DNA of 64,000 bases from Litorivita sp050633545 (GTDB lineage Bacteria; Pseudomonadota; Alphaproteobacteria; Rhodobacterales; Rhodobacteraceae). How positions within the stretch are numbered: the first letter of the stretch is position 1; every line of letters starts with the position of its first letter. Under the pieces are notes generated by a model. It was not told the origin of the DNA, searched no databases, and was given only the letters and a program-made list of their open reading frames with translations. Below are positions 42,547-52,324 of this stretch, one piece after another. Where the stretch lies: positions 124,001 to 188,000 of the forward strand of contig JBOEGS010000008.1 in NCBI GenBank assembly GCA_050633545.1, given 5' to 3'. A program made the translations under genes and the position numbers.

Positions 42547-44709
42547 CTAGCGGCTCCCTAAAATATCGCCCAATAGCCGCTCGATCGCGTTGCGCGGTCT
42601 TTGCGGTTGCGCCTGCGCGGGGGCGACTTGGCGCGGCGCGGCGCGCGGGGCAGGGCGCAGCATCGGCAAGGGGCGCACCTCGGTGCCCTCATGCACGCGC
42701 ACCATGGTTTCGTGCCAGATTTCCGCAGGCAGCCCCGATCCCGTGACCCCCGTCAGCGGCGTGTTGTCGTCATATCCCATCCACACGCCGGTCACGTAAT
42801 CGGCGGTAAACCCGAGGAACCACGCATCGCGCGCGGCCTGTGTGGTGCCGGTCTTGCCCGCCGCCTCGCGCCCCTCCAGACGGGCGCGCCGTCCGCTGCC
42901 GTTCTCGATCACGTTATGCATCATATAGATCAACTCGCGCGCCGCATCCTCGCGGATCACCCGCTCGCCGATGCCGGTGCCGCCATTGTCCATCAAGGCC
43001 TCGCGCTCGCCTTGCAGGCGCAATTCGACCAATCCGTAGGGCGTCACCGAGGAGCCGCCGTTCAAAATCCCCGCATAGGCGCCGGTCATCTCGATCAAGG
43101 TGCTCTCCGACACCCCAAGCGCCAAGGCAGGCCCCGCCGCCAGATCGCTCTGGATGCCGAAATCTGCCGCCACTTTGCGCACCATATCCAGCCCGACGCT
43201 TTGCGCGACCTTCACCGCCGGAATGTTGAGCGAATTGCGCATGGCCTCGTTGAGCGTCACCATGCCGTGGAATTTCTTGTCGTAGTTTTGCGGCGACCAC
43301 GGCCCCGATCCGGGGATGTTGAGGGTCAAAGGCGCATCCTCGACCGTGTCGTCATAGCTATAGCCAAGCTCCAGCGCCGTGGCATAGACGAAGGGTTTGA
43401 AGGCCGATCCGGTTTGGCGCAAAGCCTGCGTTGCGCGGTTGAAGGCGCCCGACACTTTGGTTTTGCGCCCGCCCACCATGGCACGCACCGCGCCGTCGGC
43501 GCTCATCACGATGATGGCGGTTTGGGCTTTCGATCCCTCGCGCACCTTGTTTTCAAAGATGTAATTCATCGCGTCTTCGGCGGCCTTTTGCAGCCGCTGG
43601 TCCAAGGTCGTGCGGATCACCACATCCTCGGTGGTGTTGCGGGTCAGGAACTCCGGCCCCGAGGACATCACCCAATCGGCGAAATACCCGCCTGCCTTGG
43701 CCTCCGCGGCCTCGGACAATTCGGCCGGATTGTCGAGCGCATTGCGCGCCGCCGAATCCGACAGATAGCCCTGATCATGCATCAACCCGATGATCAGCGC
43801 CCCGCGCTCTTGGCTCAGTTCGAGGTTATTGGTCGGGGCGAAACGCGTCGGCGCCTTGAGTAGTCCCGCCAGCATCGCCGCCTCTGCGGGGCTGACCTCG
43901 GCGGCGGATTTTCCGAAATAGCGTTGGCTGGCCGCTTCGAAGCCGCGCGCGCCCGCGCCGAGGAAAGCGCGGTTCATATAGACGGTGAGGATATCGTCCT
44001 TGGAGTATTTGACCTCCATCGCCAAAGCATAGGTCGCCTCTTTGATCTTGCGCCACAGCGAGCCTTGGCGGCAATCGTTCTCATAGGCGGTTTCGCTTTT
44101 CCAATCCTCGGGCACATAGGGCACGCCCATGCACAAAAGCTTCGCGGTCTGCTGGGTGATGGTCGAGCCGCCGTTGCCCGACAACGGCCCGCGCCCTGCG
44201 CGCAGGTTGATCCGCACCGCCGAAGCGACGCCGCGCGGCGAGACGCCGAGGTGTTTGTAGAACCGTTTGTCCTCGGTCGCGATAATGGCGTTGCGCAGAT
44301 GGGGCGAGACGGTTTGCGCCGTCACCACGCCGCCGAATTGATCGCCGCGCCACGCAAAGACATTGCCCTCGCGGTCGAGCAGCGTGACAGACCCGCGCGC
44401 CCGCCCGTCCAAAAGCGCATCCAGATCGGGCAGGGTCGAGGCGAAATAGCCGACGCCAAGCGCAAGGATCATCGCCGTCACCGCGCCCACGCGCCACCCG
44501 ATGCCCCAGATCAGGCGAAACACAAACCGAAATACGCCCAAGACAAAGGCCGCAATCGGCCCGCGTTTGCGCGCGGGGCTGCGCCGTTTGGGGGCGGCTT
44601 TCGCGCGCGCCGGTTTGGCGGGCTTGGGTTTTGGCTTCGGCTTTGGCTTGGCCTTGGAATAGCGTTTGTCCGCCACCAAAGGCGGACGACGACGACCTGA
44701 ATCACTCAT
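42547..44709 (-). CDS. mrcA: Class A penicillin-binding protein (PBP1A family)
   Basis: 720 residues. A Lys/Pro repeat occupies residues 20-30 and a membrane anchor about 75-92. The GT51 transglycosylase has 'IIATEDKRFYKHLGV' with catalytic Glu146. The transpeptidase motifs are SAFK (Ser435 to Lys438), SLN (493-495) and KTG (619-621). It makes and crosslinks peptidoglycan strands in the periplasm. The last 50 residues are a Pro/Gln/Arg-rich tail. It is divergent from glnK. Confidence 0.95.
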   Translation of the reverse strand: MSDSGRRRPPLVADKRYSKAKPKPKPKPKPAKPARAKAAPKRRSPARKRGPIAAFVLGVFRFVFRLIWGIGWRVGAVTAMILALGVGYFASTLPDLDALLDGRARGSVTLLDREGNVFAWRGDQFGGVVTAQTVSPHLRNAIIATEDKRFYKHLGVSPRGVASAVRINLRAGRGPLSGNGGSTITQQTAKLLCMGVPYVPEDWKSETAYENDCRQGSLWRKIKEATYALAMEVKYSKDDILTVYMNRAFLGAGARGFEAASQRYFGKSAAEVSPAEAAMLAGLLKAPTRFAPTNNLELSQERGALIIGLMHDQGYLSDSAARNALDNPAELSEAAEAKAGGYFADWVMSSGPEFLTRNTTEDVVIRTTLDQRLQKAAEDAMNYIFENKVREGSKAQTAIIVMSADGAVRAMVGGRKTKVSGAFNRATQALRQTGSAFKPFVYATALELGYSYDDTVEDAPLTLNIPGSGPWSPQNYDKKFHGMVTLNEAMRNSLNIPAVKVAQSVGLDMVRKVAADFGIQSDLAAGPALALGVSESTLIEMTGAYAGILNGGSSVTPYGLVELRLQGEREALMDNGGTGIGERVIREDAARELIYMMHNVIENGSGRRARLEGREAAGKTGTTQAARDAWFLGFTADYVTGVWMGYDDNTPLTGVTGSGLPAEIWHETMVRVHEGTEVRPLPMLRPAPRAAPRQVAPAQAQPQRPRNAIERLLGDILGSR

Positions 44710-44968
44710 GTATTGCCCTGCTCGGCATTGTTGTTTGGCGGCACAATACAGGCAAAGCGCGCGGATGTTGAGGCAAAGCCCGCGCTGCGGGCGTTTAAAT
44801 TTCGATCAAAATTTGAGCAACAAAACCAATATGCACAAAAAATAGGCGCGAGAGGCGGGTTTTGCCCGCCAGCGGCCCCGCATTGCCTTCCCCCACGGCG
44901 CAATAGCGGCTTTTCCTGAGCGGGCAATTCGCGGCGCAAGCTGTGACAAGTAACTGAAGGGGACCAAG
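44710..44968. other. Divergent intergenic region between PBP1A and glnK (259 bp)
   Basis: No gene is supported. It holds the near-perfect 18-bp palindrome AAATTTCGATCAAAATTT (44797-44814), a short AT-rich stretch after it and the GAAGGGG ribosome site of glnK. I do not see a convincing NtrC site pair or a sigma-54 promoter by eye. Confidence 0.5.
44797..44814. promoter_or_regulatory. Imperfect 18-bp palindrome in the PBP1A-glnK intergenic region
   Basis: AAATTT-CGATCA-AAATTT is symmetric except for one base pair at its centre. Its position, 155 bp before glnK and 88 bp before the PBP1A gene, makes it a possible operator for either. Confidence 0.4.
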
Positions 44969-45307
44969 GTGAAACTGATTATTGCAACAATCAAACCGTT
45001 CAAGCTTGAGGAGGTCCGCGAGGCGCTGACCGAAATCGGCGTGCGCGGGATGATGGTAACCGAGATCAAGGGCTTCGGCTCGCAATCTGGCCACACCGAA
45101 ATCTATCGCGGCGCCGAATATGCCGTGAATTTCGTGCCGAAAGTGAAACTCGAAATCGTGGTCAGCGCCGCAATGGCCGATCAGGTTGTCGACACGATCA
45201 CCAACACCGCCAAGACCGGTAAAATCGGCGACGGCAAGATTTTTGTTCTGGACGTCAGCCAAGCCGTGCGCGTGCGCACCGGCGAGACGAACGGGGACGC
45301 GCTGTAA
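44969..45307 (+). CDS. glnK: P-II family nitrogen regulatory protein
   Basis: 112 residues from GTG 44969 with GAAGGGG upstream. PII signature 'GGHTEIYRGAEYAVNF'-like T-loop (here SGHTEIYRGAEYAVNF) contains the uridylylated Tyr51, and 'KTGKIGDGKIFV' is the B-loop for ATP. GlnK binds AmtB and blocks ammonium uptake when nitrogen is plentiful. It is followed after 26 bp by amtB in the standard operon. Confidence 0.97.
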   Translation: MKLIIATIKPFKLEEVREALTEIGVRGMMVTEIKGFGSQSGHTEIYRGAEYAVNFVPKVKLEIVVSAAMADQVVDTITNTAKTGKIGDGKIFVLDVSQAVRVRTGETNGDAL

Positions 45308-45333
45308 GCGGCGCCGAGGGAAAGGAAAGACTT

Positions 45334-46671
45334 ATGAAAACTCTCACGAAACTTGGGCTGACCGGCGCGCTGATCGCGCTGCCCAGCCTTGGCCTTGCGC
45401 AGGACGGCCCGACTCCGGGTGTCAACGCATCGACCGACACTGTGTTTATCCTTAACTCGCTGCTCTTCCTTGTTGGCGGTTTTTTGGTGTTCTGGATGGC
45501 GGCGGGCTTTGCCATGCTCGAAGCCGGTCTGGTGCGCTCCAAAAACGTCACCATGCAGTTGATGAAGAACATCGCGCTCTTCTCGCTGGCGGCGATCTTT
45601 TACTACCTTATCGGCTATAACCTGATGTATCCGCTGGGCACATGGTCGGTTGACGGCGTGCTTTCGGGCGTTTGGGGTCCTGGCGTTCTTGAAGCCGTTG
45701 GCGTCACCGCCGATGCGGTCGATGACTATTCCTATGCCTCCACGGGTTCGGATTTCTTCTTCCAGCTGATGTTCTGTGCCACCACGGCATCGATCGTTTC
45801 GGGCACTTTGGCCGAGCGCATCAAACTGTGGCCCTTCTTGATCTTCACGATCGTTTTGACGGCGGTGATCTACCCGCTGCAAGCCTCGTGGAAATGGGGC
45901 GGCGGTTTCCTTGACCAAGCTGGTTTCCTCGACTTCGCCGGCTCGACCGTTGTGCACTCGGTCGGCGGCTGGGCCGCTTTGACCGGCGCGCTGATCCTCG
46001 GTCCGCGTATCGGCAAATACACCAAAGAAGGCCGCACTGTGCCGATCCCCGGCTCGAACCTGACGCTGGCGACTTTGGGCACGTTCATCTTGTGGCTCGG
46101 TTGGTTCGGTTTCAATGGCGGCTCGCAGCTGGCCATGGGCACCATCGGTGATGTCGCCGACGTCAGCCGTATCTTTGCCAACACCAACACAGCCGCGGCT
46201 GGCGGTGCGATTGCCGCGCTGATCCTGACGCAGATCCTCTACAAAAAGCCGGATTTGACCATGGTTCTTAACGGCGCATTGGCGGGCCTCGTGTCCATCA
46301 CCGCCGAACCGCTGACCCCCTCCTTGGGCGCAGCAACCTTGATCGGCGCTGCCGGTGGTGTGATCATCGTCTTCGCGGTTCCCTTCCTCGACAAGCTCAA
46401 GATCGATGACGTTGTCGGTGCCATTCCGGTTCACCTGATCTGCGGCATCTGGGGCACCATCGCGGTTGTCTTCACCAATGGTGATGCGTCGCTCGGCACC
46501 CAGCTCTACTCGATCATGGTTGTGGGTATCTTCACCGTCGTGACCTCCGGTGTGGTCTGGTTCATCCTCAAGGCCGTCATGGGTCTGCGGGTGTCCGAAG
46601 AAGACGAGATCAACGGTCTCGACCTCGCCGAACTGGGGATGGAAGCCTATCCCGAATTCTCCAAGGGCTGA
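45334..46671 (+). CDS. amtB: Ammonium transporter
   Basis: 445 residues with an N-terminal signal peptide (MKTLTKLGLTGALIALPSLGLAQ) and eleven membrane helices. Pore residues are visible in 'GSDFFFQLMFCATTASIVSGTLAERIKLW' (Phe gate and an Amt signature) and the His pair around 'DFAGSTVVHSVGGWAALTGALILGPRIGKY' and 'VVGAIPVHLICGIWGTIAV'. It conducts ammonium into the cell, gated by GlnK. Ends in a strong terminator. Confidence 0.97.
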   Translation: MKTLTKLGLTGALIALPSLGLAQDGPTPGVNASTDTVFILNSLLFLVGGFLVFWMAAGFAMLEAGLVRSKNVTMQLMKNIALFSLAAIFYYLIGYNLMYPLGTWSVDGVLSGVWGPGVLEAVGVTADAVDDYSYASTGSDFFFQLMFCATTASIVSGTLAERIKLWPFLIFTIVLTAVIYPLQASWKWGGGFLDQAGFLDFAGSTVVHSVGGWAALTGALILGPRIGKYTKEGRTVPIPGSNLTLATLGTFILWLGWFGFNGGSQLAMGTIGDVADVSRIFANTNTAAAGGAIAALILTQILYKKPDLTMVLNGALAGLVSITAEPLTPSLGAATLIGAAGGVIIVFAVPFLDKLKIDDVVGAIPVHLICGIWGTIAVVFTNGDASLGTQLYSIMVVGIFTVVTSGVVWFILKAVMGLRVSEEDEINGLDLAELGMEAYPEFSKG

Positions 46672-46704
46672 TTACCTCCTTCCGATCAGTCTTTGACAAC
46701 CACT

Positions 46705-46736
46705 TCCCGGGCGTTCGCGCCCGGGATTTTTGTTTT
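46705..46736 (+). terminator. Terminator of glnK-amtB
   Basis: TCCCGGGCG / CGCCCGGGA stem (46705-46713 with 46718-46726), TTCG loop, followed by TTTTTGTTTTT. Confidence 0.93.
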
Positions 46737-46804
46737 TGAGGGGCGCGCAGCGCGCAGGGGCGGGCCGCTTCTTCGCCCTTCGGCATGATGCGCCGCCCTT
46801 CGGG

Positions 46805-47716
46805 TTACTGCGCCGCTGCCAGAGCCTCGCGGCATTTCGTGATCATGAACTCGGTGAAAAGCTGCACCTTGGGATCGCGCAGCTTGCGGCTCGGCGTCAG
46901 GCAGGCCAGCCCCGCAGGCACCGGCGGTGTCGCGGCGGCCACTTCGACCAATGCGCCGCTGGCCAGATGTTCGGCCACCTCGAAACGCGGCTTCATCACG
47001 ATCCCCGATCCGCCCAAAGCCCATCCGGTCAGCACATCGCCATCGTCGCTTTCCATCGGCCCGCTGACCGCATAGGCGCGCGGGCCGGTCGCGGTTTGCA
47101 GGCTCCAGCGAAATTCGCGCGCCCCCGGAAAACGCAGGTTCAGGCAATCATGCCCCGCCGCGATCAAATCCTCGCCATCCTTCGGCATCCCGCGCGCGGC
47201 GATATAGGACGGCGCCGCGCACAGCAGCCGCGCGCAATCGGCAATCATGCGGATTTTCAGATCGCTGTCGCCCAGCGGCCCCAGATGGAACGCCAGATCA
47301 AGCCCTTCGCCCATCACATCCACCACCCGATCCGACAGGCGCAGCCGGATGTCGATCTCGGGGTAGAGCGCCTTGAACTGCGGCACCGCAGGCGCGATAA
47401 GCCGCCGCCCGATCCCCAAAGGCGCGGCGACAAACAAAGTGCCGCGCGGGCTTTGGCTGGCCTGCATCACGGCGGCCTCTGCCGTGTCGATCGCCTCCAA
47501 AATCGCGCAGGCCCCGTCATAGAACAACCGCCCGTGCTCTGTCGGGCTGAGCGAGCGGGTGGTGCGGTTGAACAGGCGCACGCCAAGGTGCTTTTCCAAC
47601 TCGCCAATCCGCGCCGAGGCCACGGCGGGCGAGCTGCGCTGATCACGCGCCGCCGCGCTCATGCTGCCCAACTCATAGACACGGACGAACATTTTGACGT
47701 TGTTCACATAGGCCAT
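46805..47716 (-). CDS. LysR family transcriptional regulator divergent from puuD
   Basis: 303 residues from the ATG at 47716 (AAGG upstream); a longer open frame to 47839 runs into puuD and is rejected. The winged helix is 'VKMFVRVYELGSMSAAARDQRSSPAVASARIGELEKHLGVRLFNRTTRSLSPTEHG' followed by a LysR substrate domain. The spacing of 104 bp to puuD on the other strand is the classic LysR arrangement, so it likely controls urate oxidation. The inducer is unknown. Confidence 0.92.
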   Translation of the reverse strand: MAYVNNVKMFVRVYELGSMSAAARDQRSSPAVASARIGELEKHLGVRLFNRTTRSLSPTEHGRLFYDGACAILEAIDTAEAAVMQASQSPRGTLFVAAPLGIGRRLIAPAVPQFKALYPEIDIRLRLSDRVVDVMGEGLDLAFHLGPLGDSDLKIRMIADCARLLCAAPSYIAARGMPKDGEDLIAAGHDCLNLRFPGAREFRWSLQTATGPRAYAVSGPMESDDGDVLTGWALGGSGIVMKPRFEVAEHLASGALVEVAAATPPVPAGLACLTPSRKLRDPKVQLFTEFMITKCREALAAAQ

Positions 47717-47820
47717 TTTCAATGCCTTCTTGAAACTGCTGGTGTTATTTGCAGGATTAACAAAAAGGCGGCCGCTGCGATAGCCTTGGCAAAACCGTGA
47801 CCCGACAGGAGAGATGCGCG

Positions 47821-49044
47821 ATGTATGATCTGGCAGCAATGGGCGAATGGATCGAATTTGCGGTGCGCTGGGTGCATGTGATCACCGCCATCGCGTGGAT
47901 CGGCTCGTCCTTCTACTTCATCGCGTTGGATCTGGGGCTGCACCGCGACCGCAATCTGGCCTCCGGCGCGGATGGCGAGGAATGGCAAGTGCACGGCGGC
48001 GGTTTTTACCACGTGCAAAAATACCTCGTCGCGCCCGATGCGATGCCCGATGACCTGATCTGGTTCAAATGGGAAAGCTACTCCACATGGCTCAGCGGCT
48101 TTGCTCTTCTGGTGCTGGTCTATTACCTCGGCTCGGAATTCTACCTCGTTGACCCCGCCGTGGCCGATATCGCCGGATGGCAGGCGATTTTGATCTCCAT
48201 GGCCTCGCTGGCCTTTGGCTGGCTCGCCTATGACCGCATCTGCAAATCGCGCTTTGGCGATGACAACACGCGGCTGATGGTGCTGCTCTATGTGATCCTT
48301 GTGGGCATGGCCTATTTCTACACATCGGTGTTTTCGGGCCGCGCCGCTTTGCTGCATCTAGGGGCGTTTACCGCCACGATCATGTCGGCCAATGTGTTTT
48401 TCATCATCATGCCGAACCAGCGCATCGTCGTGGCCGATCTCAAGGCGGGGCGCACGCCGGACGCCAAATACGGCAAGATCGCCAAACAGCGCAGCACCCA
48501 TAACAACTATCTGACATTGCCGGTGATCTTCTTGATGCTGTCGAACCATTATCCTTTGGCCTTTGCCTCGGAAATGAACTGGCTCATCGCGGCGCTGGTG
48601 TTCTTGATGGGGGTGACGATCCGGCACTATTTCAACTCGCTGCATGCGCGCAAAGGCAATCCGACGTGGACATGGCTGGCCACCGCCGTGTTGTTCATCG
48701 TGGTGATGTGGCTGTCCACCGCGCCGATGTTCCGCGCGGGAGAGCCCGAAGAGGCCAGCGGCGCTGCCTTGCGGTTCGCGCAGGCCGAGGGCTTTGGTGA
48801 GGTGCATGACATCGTGCTGGGCCGCTGCTCCATGTGCCACGGCGCCGAACCTGCGTGGGAGGGGATGCATTGGCCGCCCAAAGGCGTGCGGCTGGAGACC
48901 GAGGCGCAAATCGCCCGCCAAGCGCGCGAGATCTATCTGCAATCAGGGCTGACCCATGCCATGCCGCCCGCCAACCTGTCCTATATGGAGCCTGCCGAGC
49001 GCGCCAAAATCGTCGCTTGGTATCGCGCCGCCACGGGCGGCTAG
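47821..49044 (+). CDS. puuD: Urate hydroxylase PuuD (membrane-bound, cytochrome c-fused)
   Basis: 407 residues from ATG 47821, with AGGAGAG upstream. About eight membrane helices ('WVHVITAIAWIGSSFYFIALDLGL' first) are followed by a C-terminal cytochrome c domain with the haem motif C336-SM-C339-H340 and a likely distal Met in 'HAMPP'. PuuD oxidises urate to 5-hydroxyisourate by passing electrons to the respiratory chain, replacing the soluble uricase. Hydroxyisourate hydrolase and allantoinase genes are not in the window. Confidence 0.94.
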   Translation: MYDLAAMGEWIEFAVRWVHVITAIAWIGSSFYFIALDLGLHRDRNLASGADGEEWQVHGGGFYHVQKYLVAPDAMPDDLIWFKWESYSTWLSGFALLVLVYYLGSEFYLVDPAVADIAGWQAILISMASLAFGWLAYDRICKSRFGDDNTRLMVLLYVILVGMAYFYTSVFSGRAALLHLGAFTATIMSANVFFIIMPNQRIVVADLKAGRTPDAKYGKIAKQRSTHNNYLTLPVIFLMLSNHYPLAFASEMNWLIAALVFLMGVTIRHYFNSLHARKGNPTWTWLATAVLFIVVMWLSTAPMFRAGEPEEASGAALRFAQAEGFGEVHDIVLGRCSMCHGAEPAWEGMHWPPKGVRLETEAQIARQAREIYLQSGLTHAMPPANLSYMEPAERAKIVAWYRAATGG

Positions 49045-49150
49045 GCGCAAGGACGCGCAATTTTCGGGCCGAGACCCGCACGAAATCCGCCGTGGATAAC
49101 TCCCATCTTGTCATAGTCGAATCGCGCGATCCTATGCTAAGTCTTGGGGC

Positions 49151-51049
49151 ATGTCCCAAGCGCACCCCTATATGAGCGATCCCACCGCCCCCGATGCCCC
49201 CGCCCCCGTGATCCGCCAGTTGGACGAGGGGGCGATCAACCGCATCGCGGCGGGCGAGGTGGTCGAACGCCCCGCCTCGGCGGTCAAGGAATTGGTCGAG
49301 AACGCCATCGACGCGGGCGCGCGGCGCATCGAGGTGGCCTATGCGGATGGCGGCAAAACCCTGATCCGCGTCACCGATGACGGCTGCGGCATCGCGCCCG
49401 AGGACCTGCCGCTGGCCATGTCGCGCCATGCCACGTCGAAAATCGACGGCTCGGACCTTCTGGACATCCACACCTTCGGGTTTCGCGGCGAGGCCTTGCC
49501 CTCGCTCGGCGCGGTCGGGCGGCTGAGCATCACCTCGCGCGCCAAAGGGCACGGCGCCGCCGAAATCCGCGTCGCGGGCGGCAAGACCGAAGCGGTGCGC
49601 CCTGCGGCTCTGGGTGCGGGGACGGTGGTCGAACTGCGCGATCTGTTTTTCGCCACCCCCGCGCGGCTCAAATTCATGCGCACCGACCGCGCCGAGGCGG
49701 GGGCGATCACGGCCACGGTCAAACGCCTCGCCATGGCCGAACCCTCGGTCGGCTTCACCCTGCGCGATGTGTCGGGCGGCGGCGAGGGGCGCGTGGTGTT
49801 TCGCGCCGATCCCGAAAACGGCGAATTGTTCGAGGCCCTGCATGGGCGGCTGGCGGCGATTTTGGGCCGCGAATTTGCCGAAAACGCCCTGCGCATCGAT
49901 ACCGAACGCGATGGGCTGCGCATGACGGGCTATGCCGCTTTGCCGACCTATTCGCGCGGCTCCTCGGTGGCGCAATATCTCTTCGTCAACGGCCGCCCCG
50001 TCGAGGACAAGCTGCTCTTTGGCGCCCTGCGCGCCGCCTATTTCGATTTCCTCAGCCGCGACCGCCATCCCGCCGCAGCATTGTTCATCGATTGCGACCC
50101 GCAGCTTGTCGATGTGAACGTCCACCCCGCCAAATCGCAGGTCCGCTTTCGCGATCCCGCCCTCGCGCGCGGGCTGATCGTTTCGGGGCTGCGCCATGCC
50201 TTGACGCAGGCCGGCCACCGCGCCTCGACCACTGTTGCGGGCGCGACCTTGGGGGCGTTCCGCGCCGAGGGCGCGGCGCCCACGGCCAATGGCGCGGCGC
50301 GCATCTACCAGATGGACCGCCCCTCTTTGGGCGCGCGTATGGCAAGTTACGCCGCCCAAGCCCCCGCCGCATCGGAGGGCGGATTTGCCGAATTCGAGAG
50401 CGGATTTTCCGGCGGCGCCTCGGGCCGGATCGAGGCCCCCTTTGAGGCGCCCGCCCCCGAGATTCAAGACCTGCCATTGGGCGCGGCGCGCGGCCAAGTG
50501 CATGAAAACTATATCATTGCGCAAACCGCCGACGGCATGGTCATCGTCGATCAACATGCCGCGCATGAACGTTTGGTCTATGAAAAACTCAAAAAACAGA
50601 TGGCCGAAAACGGCGTCGCGGCGCAGGCCCTTCTGATCCCCGAAATCGTCGAAATGTCCGAAGGCGATGCGGCGCGATTGATGGAACATGCCGACGAGCT
50701 TGGCCGCCTTGGCCTGACGCTGGAGCCCTTTGGCGGCGGCGCCCTTGCCGTGCGCGAAACCCCCGCGATCTTGGGCGAGGTCAACGCAAAGGCGCTGGTG
50801 CTCGACATTCTTGACGAATTGGCCGACCAAAACGAAAGCATGGCCGTCCAAGCCCGCATCGAAGCCATCCTCAGCCGCGTCGCCTGCCACGGCTCGATCC
50901 GGTCGGGCCGCCGCATGCGCGCCGAGGAAATGAACGCCCTGCTGCGCGAAATGGAAGCGACGCCCCATTCGGGCCAGTGCAACCATGGCCGCCCCACCTA
51001 TGTAGAACTCAAACTGGCCGATATCGAGCGGCTGTTCGGACGCACATGA
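49151..51049 (+). CDS. mutL: DNA mismatch repair endonuclease MutL
   Basis: 632 residues from ATG 49151 (ATG 49172 is an alternative). The GHKL ATPase core has 'NRIAAGEVVERPASAVKELVENAIDAGA', 'DDGCGI' and 'GFRGEALPSLGAV'. The C-terminal dimer domain contains 'DQHAAHERLVYEK' (the DQHAx2Ex4E metal site), so this MutL should have nicking activity, as expected in bacteria without MutH. The stop overlaps the start of rmuC by 4 bp. Confidence 0.96.
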   Translation: MSQAHPYMSDPTAPDAPAPVIRQLDEGAINRIAAGEVVERPASAVKELVENAIDAGARRIEVAYADGGKTLIRVTDDGCGIAPEDLPLAMSRHATSKIDGSDLLDIHTFGFRGEALPSLGAVGRLSITSRAKGHGAAEIRVAGGKTEAVRPAALGAGTVVELRDLFFATPARLKFMRTDRAEAGAITATVKRLAMAEPSVGFTLRDVSGGGEGRVVFRADPENGELFEALHGRLAAILGREFAENALRIDTERDGLRMTGYAALPTYSRGSSVAQYLFVNGRPVEDKLLFGALRAAYFDFLSRDRHPAAALFIDCDPQLVDVNVHPAKSQVRFRDPALARGLIVSGLRHALTQAGHRASTTVAGATLGAFRAEGAAPTANGAARIYQMDRPSLGARMASYAAQAPAASEGGFAEFESGFSGGASGRIEAPFEAPAPEIQDLPLGAARGQVHENYIIAQTADGMVIVDQHAAHERLVYEKLKKQMAENGVAAQALLIPEIVEMSEGDAARLMEHADELGRLGLTLEPFGGGALAVRETPAILGEVNAKALVLDILDELADQNESMAVQARIEAILSRVACHGSIRSGRRMRAEEMNALLREMEATPHSGQCNHGRPTYVELKLADIERLFGRT

Positions 51050-52212
51050 TCGAGATTTCCGGCCACAGCTTTGCGCTCAATGATCCGCTGGTCCTGCTTA
51101 TCGGCGGGGCGGCGCTTTTGGTATTCTTCTTGTTGGTCCAGACCGCCCGCGCCGCCGCGCGCAGCGCCCGCATGGCCGAACCATTGGCGCAGCAGATGAT
51201 GGCGCTGGGCCAGCGGGTGCAGACCCTTGGCGACGGGCAACAACAGCTTGCAGGCGGGCTGAGCCATGTTTCCGAGGCGCAGGCGGCGTCGCAAACCGCG
51301 ATGCTGCAACTGATGGAAAAACGCCTCGCGCAGGTCTCCGAGCAGATGCAGGAAAACCTGCACGGCAGTGCGCGGCGGACGGCGCATAGTTTGGGCGAAC
51401 TGCAAGAACGTTTGAAAACCATCGACAAGGCGCAGGACAATATCACCAAACTGTCGGGCGATGTGTTGAGCCTGCAAGACATCCTGTCGAACAAACAGAC
51501 CCGCGGCGCTTTTGGCGAAATCCAGTTGAACGATATTGTTTCCAAGGCCCTGCCCAAGGACAGCTATACGCTGCAAGCGACGCTGTCGAATGGCAAACGG
51601 GCCGATTGCCTGATCCATCTGCCCAACCCGCCCGGCCCGATTGTGGTCGACAGCAAATTCCCGCTGGAGGCCTATGAGGCGCTGCGTAATGCTTCGACCC
51701 AAGACGAATTGAACCGCGCGGCGCAGGGCATGCGGGCCTCGGTCAAGGCGCATATCAAAGCGATTTCCGAAAAATATATCATCGAGGGCGAAACCGCCGA
51801 CGGGGCGCTGATGTTCCTGCCCTCCGAGGCTGTCTACGCCGAATTGCACGCCAATTTCCCCGCCCTTGTGCGCGAGGGCTTTGCGGCGCGGGTCTGGATC
51901 GTATCGCCCACGACCTGCATGGCGACGCTGCACACGATGCGGGCGATTTTGAAGGACGCAAGGATGCGCGAACAGGCGGGCAATATCCGCCGCGAATTGG
52001 CGCTTTTGCACGGCGATGTGGACCGTTTGGGCAGCCGCGTCGAAAACCTCGACCGCCATTTCGGCCAAGCCAGCAAAGACATCGCAGAGATCAAGATATC
52101 GGCCGACAAGGCAGGCCGCCGCGCGCTCCGTCTGGACAATTTCGATTTCGAAGAACTGGCCCCCGAAACCGCGCCAGAGGCGATTGCTCAGGCCGCCAAA
52201 GCGGTGGAGTAG
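51046..52212 (+). CDS. rmuC: DNA recombination protein RmuC
   Basis: 388 residues from the ATG at 51046, joined to mutL by an ATGA overlap. An N-terminal membrane anchor (LVLLIGGAALLVFFLLVQTA) precedes a coiled-coil region (about 45-150) and the RmuC nuclease-like domain 'RGAFGEIQLNDIVSKALPKDSYTLQATLSNGKRADCLIHLPNPPGPIVVDSKFPLEAYE' (D and E-x-K type PD-(D/E)XK residues). RmuC limits inversions at short repeats. The coupling to mutL fits a shared genome-maintenance role. Confidence 0.94.
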   Translation: MIEISGHSFALNDPLVLLIGGAALLVFFLLVQTARAAARSARMAEPLAQQMMALGQRVQTLGDGQQQLAGGLSHVSEAQAASQTAMLQLMEKRLAQVSEQMQENLHGSARRTAHSLGELQERLKTIDKAQDNITKLSGDVLSLQDILSNKQTRGAFGEIQLNDIVSKALPKDSYTLQATLSNGKRADCLIHLPNPPGPIVVDSKFPLEAYEALRNASTQDELNRAAQGMRASVKAHIKAISEKYIIEGETADGALMFLPSEAVYAELHANFPALVREGFAARVWIVSPTTCMATLHTMRAILKDARMREQAGNIRRELALLHGDVDRLGSRVENLDRHFGQASKDIAEIKISADKAGRRALRLDNFDFEELAPETAPEAIAQAAKAVE

Positions 52213-52324
52213 GGCGGGGGCGTCCCGCAATCGGGCCGAATGCCCGCGTTCTGCCCGGTTTGACCGATGCCGCGCGATGCGCGCAGGACCTATTGGTGCA
52301 TGTTCGCGATATTGTGTTGCGGCC

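Noticed and set aside
48695..50986. Minus-strand open frame of 763 codons across puuD and mutL
   Set aside because: Spans two well-supported genes on the opposite strand and has no motif.
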